Source of the DNA: Bradyrhizobium huanghuaihaiense
GTDB lineage: Bacteria > Pseudomonadota > Alphaproteobacteria > Rhizobiales > Xanthobacteraceae
NCBI RefSeq assembly: GCF_007830635.1
Contig: NZ_VLLA01000003.1
Coordinates: 124,001-188,000, forward strand
DNA length: 64,000 bases
Direction of reading: 5' to 3'
The notes under the pieces: model-generated
What the model was told of the DNA's origin: nothing
Database searches by the model: none
What the model saw: the letters and a program-made list of their open reading frames with translations, nothing else
Shown: positions 17,103 through 25,118 of the stretch, in pieces
Numbering within the stretch: the stretch's first letter is position 1
Layout of the letters: each line of letters starts with the position of its first letter
Made by a program: the position numbers and the translations under genes

Positions 17103-18113
17103 ATGAACCGCCTCCTTCTGGCCGCGCTCGCCGCCGCCCTTCTCGCTTCCCCACTCACATCCACCCGCGCCGCCGAGACCGCACCGCGCGAGCCCTACGG
17201 CATTGCGCTCGAGGGCTTTGCCTATCCCTATCCCGTGCACTTGCTCCCCGTCGTCAATGACGGCGAGCAGCTCAGCATGGCCTATATGGATGTCGCGCCG
17301 GCGCAGCCGAACGGCCGCACCGTGGTGCTGCTGCATGGACGCAATTTTCCGGCGAGCTATTGGGCACCCGTCATCAAGATGTTGAGCGAGGCCGGCTATC
17401 GTGTCGTGGTGCCGGACCAGATCGGCTTCGGCAAATCCTCCAAGCCGGCGGGCGAGCTGCATTTCGACAATCTGGCGCGCAACACCATCGCGCTGCTCGA
17501 CCACTTAGGGATCAACAAGGCCGAAATCGTCGCGCATTCGCTCGGCGGCATGCTGGGCGTGCGCATCGCCCGCGCCTACCCTGACCGCGTCGCCCATCTC
17601 GTGCTGACCGCCCCGATCGGCCTCGAGGACTATCGCCTCTACGTGCCGCCGACGCCGACCGAGAAGATCATCGAGACCGAGGACAAGCTCACCGCCGACG
17701 TCTATCGCAAGCAGCTCCAGACCAACTACGCGATCAAGCTGCCGCCTGAGGCGATCACGCCGTTCATCGATGCCCGCTTCAACATCAAGGGCAGCCCCGA
17801 TTATCCGCGCTGGCTGCGCGCCTTCGTCTCTTCCGGCCAGATGATCTATCGCGAGCCGGTCGCGCACGAGATCCCGCTGATCGCGCTGCCGACGCTGTTC
17901 ATCATGGGCGCCGACGACCACAACGCGCCGGGCCGGCCGCTCGCGCCGGAGGCTCTGCGCGCAAAAATGGGGCAGAACGCAGAGCTTGCGAAGCAGCTCG
18001 CCGCGAAGATGCCGAACGCGCGGGCCGAGGTGATCCCCGACACCGGGCATCTCGTCTTCCTGGAGTCGCCGGAGAAGTACAAAGAGCTGGTGCTGGGCTT
18101 TCTCGGCCGCTAG
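17103..18113 (+). CDS. Exported alpha/beta hydrolase
   Basis: A 336-residue protein with a signal peptide (about 1-23, cleavage near TRA-AE) and an alpha/beta-hydrolase core. The nucleophile elbow AHSLGG has Ser146, the oxyanion region is LLHGRN near 77-81, and the catalytic His is in PDTGHLVFLE near the C-terminus. A periplasmic esterase, lactonase or C-C hydrolase is likely; substrate cannot be inferred. The start at 17103 is immediately after a family D repeat, with only a weak ribosome site (AAGAGACCTCCAA). Confidence 0.88.
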   Translation: MNRLLLAALAAALLASPLTSTRAAETAPREPYGIALEGFAYPYPVHLLPVVNDGEQLSMAYMDVAPAQPNGRTVVLLHGRNFPASYWAPVIKMLSEAGYRVVVPDQIGFGKSSKPAGELHFDNLARNTIALLDHLGINKAEIVAHSLGGMLGVRIARAYPDRVAHLVLTAPIGLEDYRLYVPPTPTEKIIETEDKLTADVYRKQLQTNYAIKLPPEAITPFIDARFNIKGSPDYPRWLRAFVSSGQMIYREPVAHEIPLIALPTLFIMGADDHNAPGRPLAPEALRAKMGQNAELAKQLAAKMPNARAEVIPDTGHLVFLESPEKYKELVLGFLGR

Positions 18114-18309
18114 CGACAGCTGAGTGTCGCTTGAGGCAGGATGCGGCGCACGTTCATGCCGCATTCAGGTCATGATTGGCAGGTTTGGATCGCGACGTGT
18201 CGGCACGTGTCTCCCAGATTTAACGTGTCGAATCGTGTCTGTTGATTCATTGTGCGCCGCAAGCGCCCTGCCCCAAACAATCTGCCCCAAGGACGAGAAG
18301 GAAGATCAA

Positions 18310-18561
18310 ATGAAATATCTCTTCGCCGCCGCCATGCTCGCGAGCGCGGTCGTCGGTTTCAGCGAGGCGGCCAGCGCCGCGCAGGGTTGCGGTCCGGGCT
18401 GGTACCGTGGCCCCTATGGCGGCTGCCGCCCGATGCGCGGTGCGGTCGTTGTGCGCCCCGCCCCCATCGTGGTCGCCCCCGCGCCGGTCGTCGTCGTGCC
18501 GCGCGCCCGCGTGTGCCCCTATGGTTTCCGCTGGTGGGGTGGCCGCTGCCGCCCGATCTGA
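18310..18561 (+). CDS. Short exported GCG_CRPN-type protein
   Basis: An 83-residue protein with a signal peptide (cleavage near ASA-AQG at 24). It is followed by a GCGPGWYRGPYGGCRP stretch, a Val/Pro/Ala linker, and a closing CPYGFRWWGGRCRP. The first segment matches the 'GCG_CRPN' prefix known at the head of short Gly/Cys/Arg proteins in rhizobia, and the second is a degenerate repeat of it, giving four Cys in two pairs. Location is periplasmic or cell surface; function unknown. AAGGACGAGAAGGAAG precedes the ATG. A strong terminator follows. Confidence 0.82.
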   Translation: MKYLFAAAMLASAVVGFSEAASAAQGCGPGWYRGPYGGCRPMRGAVVVRPAPIVVAPAPVVVVPRARVCPYGFRWWGGRCRPI

Positions 18562-18585
18562 TCTCGTCTCTTCGCACTGCGAATT

Positions 18586-18622
18586 GGCCGCGCGGGAGTG
18601 CCCCGCGCGGCCTTTTTCTTTT
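18586..18622 (+). terminator. Rho-independent terminator
   Basis: A perfect 11-bp stem, ggccgcgcggg (18586-18596) with cccgcgcggcc (18602-18612), a 5-base loop, then TTTTTCTTTT. It begins 24 bases after the GCG_CRPN gene. Confidence 0.92.
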
Positions 18623-18670
18623 GAGGCCCTCCAACAGGCCATCGGCGGAGTCACGCAACAGCCACGAATC

Positions 18671-18700
18671 AAAACGGGGACCGCGATCGCGATCCCCGTC
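18671..18700 (-). terminator. Probable terminator of the Tat-exported small gene
   Basis: On the minus strand acggggatcgcg pairs with cgcggtccccgt, followed by TTTT. It is about 22 bases downstream of the stop at 18723. Confidence 0.7.
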
Positions 18701-18722
18701 CAAAGCATGGCTTGTGCGAAGC

Positions 18723-19004
18723 TTACCAGTGACGGCGATGCCAGCGCCGGCGATGCCAGCCCCAGTGGCGACGGCGCCAACCCCAGTGGCGGTGGTGGCC
18801 ACGCCAATGCACCTGCTCGGGCTTGAGCTGCGCGGTCTCATCGCCGGTGGTGACGGCCGGATGCAGATCGGCATCGGGCTGCGGCATGCGGCCCGGACCG
18901 CCGACCGGCTGCGGTGACAACGGCGCGGCCTGGGCGGTCGCGGCGAAGGCGGCGGCGCCCGCCGTCACACCCAATGCAAGTTTCAAAAAGTTCCGGCGCT
19001 CCAT
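18723..19004 (-). CDS. Tat-exported short His/Arg/Trp-rich protein
   Basis: A 93-residue protein with a twin-arginine signal: ERRNFLKLALG near the N-terminus, then an Ala-rich hydrophobic stretch ending at about AQA. The mature part ends in a basic aromatic run with repeated HW and RRxW units (HRHWGWRRRHWGWHRRRW). Tat export suggests folding or cofactor loading before translocation, and the His residues could bind metal or heme. ATG at 19004 is preferred because GAGGA lies seven bases upstream; ATG at 19010 is too close to it. No known family is recognised. Confidence 0.8.
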   Translation of the reverse strand: MERRNFLKLALGVTAGAAAFAATAQAAPLSPQPVGGPGRMPQPDADLHPAVTTGDETAQLKPEQVHWRGHHRHWGWRRRHWGWHRRRWHRRHW

Positions 19005-19112
19005 GGACATGTCCTCTAGGTGACCGAGCAAGTGATGCAGAGGAAGTGTCGCGGTCACGACATGAACCCAAGCTGAATCGCGCATTCAGATTCGTTGCGA
19101 AGTGGATAGCTT

Positions 19113-19183
19113 CGTAGCCCGCATGAGCGAAGCGACATGCGGGAACGCTTTCCCCGGATATCGCTGCGCTCATCCGGGCTACG
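19113..19183. repeat. Palindromic intergenic repeat (family B)
   Basis: cgtagcccgcatgagcg and cgctcatccgggctacg flank a short centre; same type as 7880 and 25038. Confidence 0.88.
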
Positions 19184-19192
19184 GGAGCGCAA

Positions 19193-19507
19193 CTACTTCA
19201 CGAACTCCTGCGCCAGCACCAGCGTCTCGCGCGAGCGCTTCACGTCGGGCCAGTCGCGGTTGAAATCGGCCACGAGCTGTTTGAGCGCATCGCCCTTCAG
19301 CACCGCATCGAGCTTGGCCTCGTCATCGAACTGATACATCGCCTGGTGCAGCGAGGGATCGTCGAGGCTCCAGAACCGCCAGGCTTTGCTGACGCCGAAC
19401 GCCTTCACCGCATCGGGCACGTGCTCGGTCTCGTACCATCTGTCGAAGGCGGCGCGCTTGCTCGCATCGGCGACGATGGCGCGGACGACGAAGAAGGCTG
19501 CCGGCAT
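19193..19507 (-). CDS. EthD-like dimeric alpha/beta-barrel hypothetical protein
   Basis: A 104-residue protein (MPAAFFVVRAIVADASKRAA, then FDRWYETEHVPDAVK) whose DRWYxTEHxPD stretch resembles the EthD/ABM-like dimeric barrel proteins. Function unknown. It is divergent from the large hydrolase gene at 19614, with about 100 bases between them that must hold both promoters. Confidence 0.7.
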   Translation of the reverse strand: MPAAFFVVRAIVADASKRAAFDRWYETEHVPDAVKAFGVSKAWRFWSLDDPSLHQAMYQFDDEAKLDAVLKGDALKQLVADFNRDWPDVKRSRETLVLAQEFVK

Positions 19508-19613
19508 CGGATTTCCTCCTGTTGTTTAGCCTCAGGATAGCCGGTTATAGTCGCCGCAACAAAAAGCCCGCGCGGCGGAACTTGCCGTCGCGCCATACAA
19601 GGGAGGGACAGCC

Positions 19614-21572
19614 GTGCGCAGGATCATCTCGGGTCTCATCGCGATCACCTGCCTGTGGCCTGCGCGCTCGCCGGCCGAAATCGTCCGCTTCGACATTTTG
19701 GAACGCGTGCCCGCCTTTGCCGGACGCAGCTTTGGCGCCGTCGGCACCTATGAGCGCATCACCGCGCGCGCGACCTTCGCGCTCAACCCGTCCGACGACC
19801 GCAACGCCGTCATCACCGACCTCGCGCTCGCACCGCGTGGCGCCGACGGCAAGGTCGAAGCCAGTGCCGACGTCGTGATCCTCAGGCCCAGCGATGCCAG
19901 CCACGGCAACGGCACGCTGCTGCTGGAAGTCCCCAATCGCGGCCGCAAGCTGGCGCCGCAGCTGTTCGACGATTCCGCGCAGCCCGGCGCCAACATTGCG
20001 GAGAAGGCCGAGGACGCCGGCATCGGCTTCCTGCACCGCCAGGGTTTTACGGTGGTCTGGGTGGGTTGGCAGGGCGAGATTCCGTCGAAGCCGGGGCAGC
20101 TCGCGATGACCGCGCCGGTGATCAAAGCCGTCACCGGCCCCGCGCGCGAAGAGGTGATCTTCGACAGCACGACCAATCCCGCGCGCGCGACGCTGACGTG
20201 GCCCGCAGCTGACGCCGCCAACCTCAACGTCACCGTGCGCGCGGCCTGGGCCGACGCGCGGCAAACGCCGTCAGGCCTTGCGGCAAAGCTGGTCGATCCC
20301 GTGACGGTGGAGATCATCCGACCCGAGGGCTTCGATGCCGGCGCGCTCTACGAGATCACCTACACCGCACGCGATCCGGTGCCGCTCGGCCTGGGCTTTG
20401 CCGCCGTGCGCGATGTCGTCAGCTTCCTCCGCCACGACGAAACGCCAGCGAACCCGCTACTGAATGGCCTGCATTCGTCCGTCAGCCGCGCCATCGGCTT
20501 CGGCGTCTCGCAATCCGGCCGTTTCCTGCGCGACTTCCTCTATCTCGGCTTCAACGAAGATCTCCAGGGCCGCACCGTGTTCGACGGATTGATGCCGCAT
20601 GTCGCGGGCACGCGGCGGATGGCGACCAATGTCCGCTTCGGCCAGCCCGGCCGCAACCCGCGCCATCCGCAGGATCCGGCGTGGCAGGCCGATCTGTTCC
20701 CGTTCACCTACGCGACGTTGAGCGATCCCTATTCCGGCAAGACCGACGGCCTGTTGCGGCGCTGCTCGCTCTCGGCCACCTGTCCGAAGGTGATGCAGAC
20801 CGACAGCGAGCACGAATGGTGGGCCTCGCACGCCTCACTGCTGGTCACCGACCTCGCCGGCAACCATCTCGACCTCCCCGACAACGTCCGCGCCTACATG
20901 ATCACGGGCACGCCGCATTTCGCCGAAGCCGCGGAGGCAATGCGCAAGGGCTTGCCGGCGATGTCGCTGCCGCAGAACCCGATGCATGCGGGCATGCCGA
21001 TGCGCGCGCTCCTCACCGATCTCAACGCCTGGATCAGCGATGGCATCAAGCCGCCCGCAAGCCGCATCCCGATGCGTGCCCACGGCACGCTGGTGCCGGC
21101 GTTAGGCGCGGTGCCGACGGATATTCCCGGCTTGCCCTATGCCGGCATCCACACGCTCTCCGTCTTCTCCGACCAGAGCGTGCTGCCGCCCAAGGAGATC
21201 GGCCGCTATCCCGTGTTCGTGCCGAAGGCGGACGCTGACGGCATGGCGATATCAGGTATCCGTCAGCTCGCAGTGGCGGTGCCGCGCGCGACCTACACCG
21301 CATGGAATCCGCGCGCGCAGGGCTTTGGCCCGACCGCGCTCTATCCGCTCCAAGGCGCGGTAGTGCCGTTCGCGCCAACGGAGGCCGCGCGGAAGGAAGT
21401 GCACGATCCCCGGCTGTCGATTGCGGAGCGCTATGCCGATGACGGGGCATATGTGGCGGCTGTGCGACGCGAGGCCGCGCGGCAGGTGGCGGAACGCTTG
21501 CTGCTGCCGGAGGATGCGGAGCGCGCGGTCGAGGCCGCGAAGCAAGGGAAGTTGGGGAAGCTCGGGCAGTAG
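19614..21572 (+). CDS. Large exported alpha/beta-hydrolase-domain protein
   Basis: A 652-residue protein. It starts with GTG at 19614, supported by gggaggg seven bases upstream. A signal peptide of about 22 residues (ending ARSPA) is followed by an N-terminal beta-rich region and a hydrolase domain with the nucleophile elbow GVSQSGRFLRDFLY (about residue 300). This is the 'alpha/beta hydrolase domain' family (PF20091-like) found in soil bacteria; no member's substrate is known to me. It is probably a periplasmic esterase or lactonase. Confidence 0.85.
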   Translation: MRRIISGLIAITCLWPARSPAEIVRFDILERVPAFAGRSFGAVGTYERITARATFALNPSDDRNAVITDLALAPRGADGKVEASADVVILRPSDASHGNGTLLLEVPNRGRKLAPQLFDDSAQPGANIAEKAEDAGIGFLHRQGFTVVWVGWQGEIPSKPGQLAMTAPVIKAVTGPAREEVIFDSTTNPARATLTWPAADAANLNVTVRAAWADARQTPSGLAAKLVDPVTVEIIRPEGFDAGALYEITYTARDPVPLGLGFAAVRDVVSFLRHDETPANPLLNGLHSSVSRAIGFGVSQSGRFLRDFLYLGFNEDLQGRTVFDGLMPHVAGTRRMATNVRFGQPGRNPRHPQDPAWQADLFPFTYATLSDPYSGKTDGLLRRCSLSATCPKVMQTDSEHEWWASHASLLVTDLAGNHLDLPDNVRAYMITGTPHFAEAAEAMRKGLPAMSLPQNPMHAGMPMRALLTDLNAWISDGIKPPASRIPMRAHGTLVPALGAVPTDIPGLPYAGIHTLSVFSDQSVLPPKEIGRYPVFVPKADADGMAISGIRQLAVAVPRATYTAWNPRAQGFGPTALYPLQGAVVPFAPTEAARKEVHDPRLSIAERYADDGAYVAAVRREAARQVAERLLLPEDAERAVEAAKQGKLGKLGQ

Positions 21573-21581
21573 TATCGGTCC

Positions 21582-21683
21582 GTAGGGCGGATTAGCGAAG
21601 CGTAATCCGCCACGCCTCCATCTGGCGAAGCAGACGTTGGTGGATTGCGCCAGCGGCGCAGCCGCTGGCTAATCCACCCTACG
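21582..21683. repeat. Palindromic intergenic repeat (family H)
   Basis: Outer arms cgtagggcggattagcg and gctaatccaccctacg, with an inner gcgccagcggcgcagccgctgg hairpin. Confidence 0.88.
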
Positions 21684-21756
21684 AAAAAACATCGCTCCGC
21701 TGTCGGAACGCCCGCTCGCCATCCGTCCTAGGCTTAAGACAGCACGGAGACCCCAC

Positions 21757-22404
21757 ATGTCCGACCTCACCCTCACCACCTTCGACTGGGTTCCCGAGAT
21801 GCCGCGCGGTCTGGTGCGCGATCTTCGCGTACGCTGGGCGCTGGAAGAAGCGTCCCTGCCCTACCGCGTCGCGAGCACGCCGTTCGGCGACCGCGGCGCT
21901 ACACATCTCGCGCACCAGCCGTTCGGCCAGGTGCCGTGGCTGACCGACGGCGACCTCTCGATCTTCGAGAGCGGCGCGATCCTGCTCCATCTCGGCGCGC
22001 TCAGCGCGAAGCTGATGCCGTCAGATCCGCGCGGCCGCAGCGAGGCGACAAAATGGGTGTTTGCCGCGCTCAATTCGGTGGAGATGGCAAGCCTGCCCTG
22101 GTCCATGTTCAAGTTCACCGGCAGCGACGACGGTTCACCGGCCGTGAAGTTCGTCGACGGCTTCCTGAAGATCCGCCTCAAGAATCTCGAGCCGGTGCTG
22201 GCCGGCCGCGAATGGCTGGCGGGCTCCTTCTCCGTCGCCGACATCCTGATGGCGGACGTGCTGCGCCCCGTCGACCGCTTCGACGGGCTCGCGGACAGTC
22301 CCGCCTGCCGCGCCTATCTCGCGCGCGCCACGGCCCGCCCGGCCTTCGCCAAGGCCCACGCCGACCAGATGGCGCATTTCGCCGCAGCGGATAAGGCGCG
22401 TTGA
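21757..22404 (+). CDS. Glutathione S-transferase family protein
   Basis: A 215-residue protein with an N-terminal thioredoxin-like domain and a helical C-terminal domain. FGQVPWLTDGDLSIFESGAI carries the cis-Pro and the Glu-Ser glutathione-contact pair near residues 50-71. WLAGSFSVADILMADVL in the C-terminal half is the usual N-capping-box helix. Cytosolic; likely detoxification or redox conjugation, substrate unknown. AGACCCC is the only weak ribosome site before ATG 21757. Confidence 0.9.
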   Translation: MSDLTLTTFDWVPEMPRGLVRDLRVRWALEEASLPYRVASTPFGDRGATHLAHQPFGQVPWLTDGDLSIFESGAILLHLGALSAKLMPSDPRGRSEATKWVFAALNSVEMASLPWSMFKFTGSDDGSPAVKFVDGFLKIRLKNLEPVLAGREWLAGSFSVADILMADVLRPVDRFDGLADSPACRAYLARATARPAFAKAHADQMAHFAAADKAR

Positions 22405-22636
22405 TAGGACGGATCAGCTCGTAGCTCGCAGAATGGGTCAGGCGAAAGCCGTGACCCACCAGGTCTGCCCGAACGAATGGAGAAGTGGTGGGCTAGGCTG
22501 GCGCTAACGCCGCCGCCGCTTCACACCAACTTCATTGGCGCATCGTCTTGCGGTTCCCGCGCACGCGGCGTAGCTTTCCACCACAGGTAGCTCATTCGAA
22601 TGTGATCTGTCGGGTTCGGCCTAGCGGGAGGGAGCG

Positions 22637-23269
22637 ATGGTGGACCAGGTCTCGTGGCAGCTTTCCGGTGACTATTTCGAAAATTGCAGTTGCAGCATCG
22701 TGTGCCCGTGCCTCGTGTCTGCGGGTGCCCCGCTGACCGCGCGACCGACCGAGGGCTTCTGCAACGTGCCGCTGATTTTCCACATCGAGACCGGGCGTTA
22801 CGGCGACGTCGCACTCGATGGACTGAACGTGCTGGTTATTCTCCATGCGCCCGGAGTCATGGCTGACGGGAACTGGTCGCAGGCCACCTATGTCGATCAG
22901 AGCGCCGACGATCGGCAGACCGAGGCGCTGGCTGCGATCTTCAGCGGCGCGGCCGGTGGTCCCATGGCCGCGTTCGTACCGCTGATCAGCAAGAACCTGG
23001 GGGTGAAGAAGGCCCCGATCACATTCCGGATCGACGGCAAGACTCGGTCCGCGGAAATCCCGGGCATTCTGCACATGTCCGTTGATCCGTTGCCGACCAT
23101 GCACCCGAGCGGCGAAATGTGGGCCAACATCGGCCACCCCGTCAGCCCCGACAGGATGGTGATGGCGGTCGGCGCCGCCGGCAATACGTACAGCGATCAT
23201 GGCATGCGCTGGGACAATTCCGGCAGGAACGGTCTCTATGCGCCGATCCAGTGGTCGAACCAGGCTTGA
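22637..23269 (+). CDS. DUF1326 domain protein
   Basis: A 210-residue protein filled by DUF1326. It has the cysteine cluster C17-x-C19-x3-C23-x-C25 (NCSCSIVCPC) and another Cys near residue 42. The rest is beta-rich with no membrane segment or signal peptide. The clustered Cys suggest metal or thiol chemistry, but no activity is established. GGGAGGGAGCG precedes the ATG. It is followed 51 bases later by a DUF2182 membrane protein, a pair that recurs in Proteobacteria, so the two probably act together. Confidence 0.88.
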   Translation: MVDQVSWQLSGDYFENCSCSIVCPCLVSAGAPLTARPTEGFCNVPLIFHIETGRYGDVALDGLNVLVILHAPGVMADGNWSQATYVDQSADDRQTEALAAIFSGAAGGPMAAFVPLISKNLGVKKAPITFRIDGKTRSAEIPGILHMSVDPLPTMHPSGEMWANIGHPVSPDRMVMAVGAAGNTYSDHGMRWDNSGRNGLYAPIQWSNQA

Positions 23270-23320
23270 TGCCGCTCCTGATGTGACGGTCTGCGAAAAG
23301 GCCGGCAACACGCATCACAA

Positions 23321-24142
23321 ATGACCGACAGCGCTCTCGAAACCGTGCTGCGCCGCGACCGCTGGATCGTCGGCGGCGCGATTCTGACCATCGTCGCGCT
23401 GGCATGGGCCTATGTGCTCTGGCTCGCGGACGACATGGACATGGGCGGCATGGACATGACCGGCTTCCGCATGATTCCGGCCGGGATCGGAATCATGTTG
23501 CCCACGAGCGAGCCGTGGCGAACGTTCGAGTTCGCATACGTATTCCTGATGTGGGCGGTGATGATGGTCGGAATGATGGCGCCTTCGGCCGCGCCCATGA
23601 TCCTCATGTACGCCAGCGTCGGCCGGCGGGCGAAGGCACAGGCCAAGCCGTTCGCGGCAACCGGCTGGTTTGCGGCCGGTTATCTCCTCGCCTGGGCCGG
23701 CTTTTCGCTTGTCGCAACCCTTCTGCAATGGGGGGTCGATCGCGCAGCCCTTCTCGACTCCCGGATGACGCTCGCCAGCAACCTGCTCGGCGCATGCGTG
23801 CTGATCGCGGCCGGCATCTATCAATGGACGCCGCTCAAGGACGTCTGCCTCGTCCAATGCCAGTCGCCGTTTCTGTTCCTGATGCGCCACGGCGGGTTTC
23901 GCGACACGCCGCGAGGCTGCCTGCTGCTGGGGCTTCGGCACGGAAGCTATTGTGTCGGCTGCTGCTGGCTCTTGATGGCACTTCTGTTCATAGGCGGCGT
24001 GATGAACGTGCTCTGGATCGCGCTGTTGGCGCTGCTCGTCCTGCTCGAGAAGCTGACGCCGGCCGGACGATGGATCGCGCGCGCTGCCGGCATTGCATGT
24101 GTGGCCGCGGGCGCGTGGCTGCTGGTGTCCTCGCTGCGGTGA
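23321..24142 (+). CDS. DUF2182 metal-binding-like integral membrane protein
   Basis: A 273-residue protein with about seven membrane helices. Two methionine-rich stretches stand out: DDMDMGGMDMTG at 38-48, in the loop after TM1, and MWAVMMVGMMAPSAAPMILM at 77-96, inside a helix, which is the signature of this family. Met-rich motifs of this kind often bind Cu(I). It lies just downstream of the DUF1326 gene and is likely in the same transcript. Function is not established; metal transport or membrane-protein metallation is a reasonable inference. Confidence 0.88.
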   Translation: MTDSALETVLRRDRWIVGGAILTIVALAWAYVLWLADDMDMGGMDMTGFRMIPAGIGIMLPTSEPWRTFEFAYVFLMWAVMMVGMMAPSAAPMILMYASVGRRAKAQAKPFAATGWFAAGYLLAWAGFSLVATLLQWGVDRAALLDSRMTLASNLLGACVLIAAGIYQWTPLKDVCLVQCQSPFLFLMRHGGFRDTPRGCLLLGLRHGSYCVGCCWLLMALLFIGGVMNVLWIALLALLVLLEKLTPAGRWIARAAGIACVAAGAWLLVSSLR

Positions 24143-24181
24143 TGCATTCTATGTTGCGAAAGCCACGCCTCCCTTGACGGG

Positions 24182-24628
24182 CTAAACCCACCCTCCCCGC
24201 GCCATCACCGCCGCACAGAGCAGGATGACCACGATGGCCGCGAGCTCCCCATGAATGATCGACGCCACCAACCGCTTCCGTTCGGCGTCGAGCACGGGCG
24301 CCTGCCCCGCCTTGATCGACGCGCTCCACGACAGGAACTCCTGCGTCGGAATGACGGACAGCGCTCCGAGGGCGACAAAGAGCGCGATCTTCGCCAGGAA
24401 GGCGTAGCAATGAAGGTAGTAGTCGTAGCCTTTCTCGAAAAAGAGCACCCGCAGCAGCCCGACGACAAACAGCGCCGCGGCTGCCGTGCCCAGCACGATA
24501 TCGGTGACCTGGAGCCGTCGCGCGGTCGACACCGTCAGTTCCTGCCGGATCAGCGTGAACTCGACCGCAACCGCCGCAACCAGCGTGAAGGCGCAGAGGT
24601 GATGGAAGAAGGCGAACAGCGTGGACAT
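24182..24628 (-). CDS. DUF2214 family membrane protein
   Basis: A 148-residue protein with four membrane helices. It contains FFHHLCAFTLVAAV at the start, a VLFFEKGYDYYLH loop and a KIALFVALG helix, matching DUF2214. The two adjacent His in TM1 and the lone His in the loop could ligate heme, as in other four-helix membrane proteins, but this is inference. Convergent with the DUF2182 gene, with 39 bases between the stops. Confidence 0.85.
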   Translation of the reverse strand: MSTLFAFFHHLCAFTLVAAVAVEFTLIRQELTVSTARRLQVTDIVLGTAAAALFVVGLLRVLFFEKGYDYYLHCYAFLAKIALFVALGALSVIPTQEFLSWSASIKAGQAPVLDAERKRLVASIIHGELAAIVVILLCAAVMARGGWV

Positions 24629-24665
24629 GGCAAATTCCCGATCGCCCGACGGGCAGTGAGGCTCA

Positions 24666-25013
24666 TCACACCAGTTTCATCGGCGTATCCTCGACCACGC
24701 GAAGGTCGATCGTGCCGATCAATCGCGAGCGGAGCGCCTCGGCGCTGCTGATCGCGTCGTTGGTCTGCCGCAACGTGCTGACGTTGGAACCAAGCGACAC
24801 GATCCCGCCCAGCACCAGCGCGATCGATCCGAGCGCCGCGGTCTGCCCCGTCCCCAACAGGCCGAGGATCGTGATCAACAGCAGCGCCGCACCGCCGCCG
24901 ATGGCGATCTTGGACGCCAGGATGTATTTCCGGCAGCGCTCGGCGATCTCGGCCAGCGCCTCGATCCGATCCTCGATGTCTGAGATTTCGTCAGTCAGAT
25001 CGTCTTCGGTCAT
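24666..25013 (-). CDS. Hypothetical two-span membrane protein
   Basis: A 115-residue protein with an acidic coiled-coil N-terminus (1-32), two hydrophobic helices (about 34-53 and 58-77) and a helical C-terminal tail ending in PMKLV. No family recognised. It lies 37 bases upstream of the DUF2214 gene on the same strand, so the pair may form a small membrane operon. Confidence 0.72.
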   Translation of the reverse strand: MTEDDLTDEISDIEDRIEALAEIAERCRKYILASKIAIGGGAALLLITILGLLGTGQTAALGSIALVLGGIVSLGSNVSTLRQTNDAISSAEALRSRLIGTIDLRVVEDTPMKLV

Positions 25014-25037
25014 TGGATCGAGGATGCCAAATCAGCT

Positions 25038-25112
25038 GTAGCCCGCATGAGCGAAGCGACATGCGGGACTCTTGGGCCGAAACCCGGATGTCGCTGTGCT
25101 CATCCGGGCTAC
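25038..25112. repeat. Palindromic intergenic repeat (family B)
   Basis: gtagcccgcatgagcg ... gtgctcatccgggctac, between the carboxylase stop and the small membrane-protein start. Confidence 0.88.
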
Positions 25113-25118
25113 GTGTCC

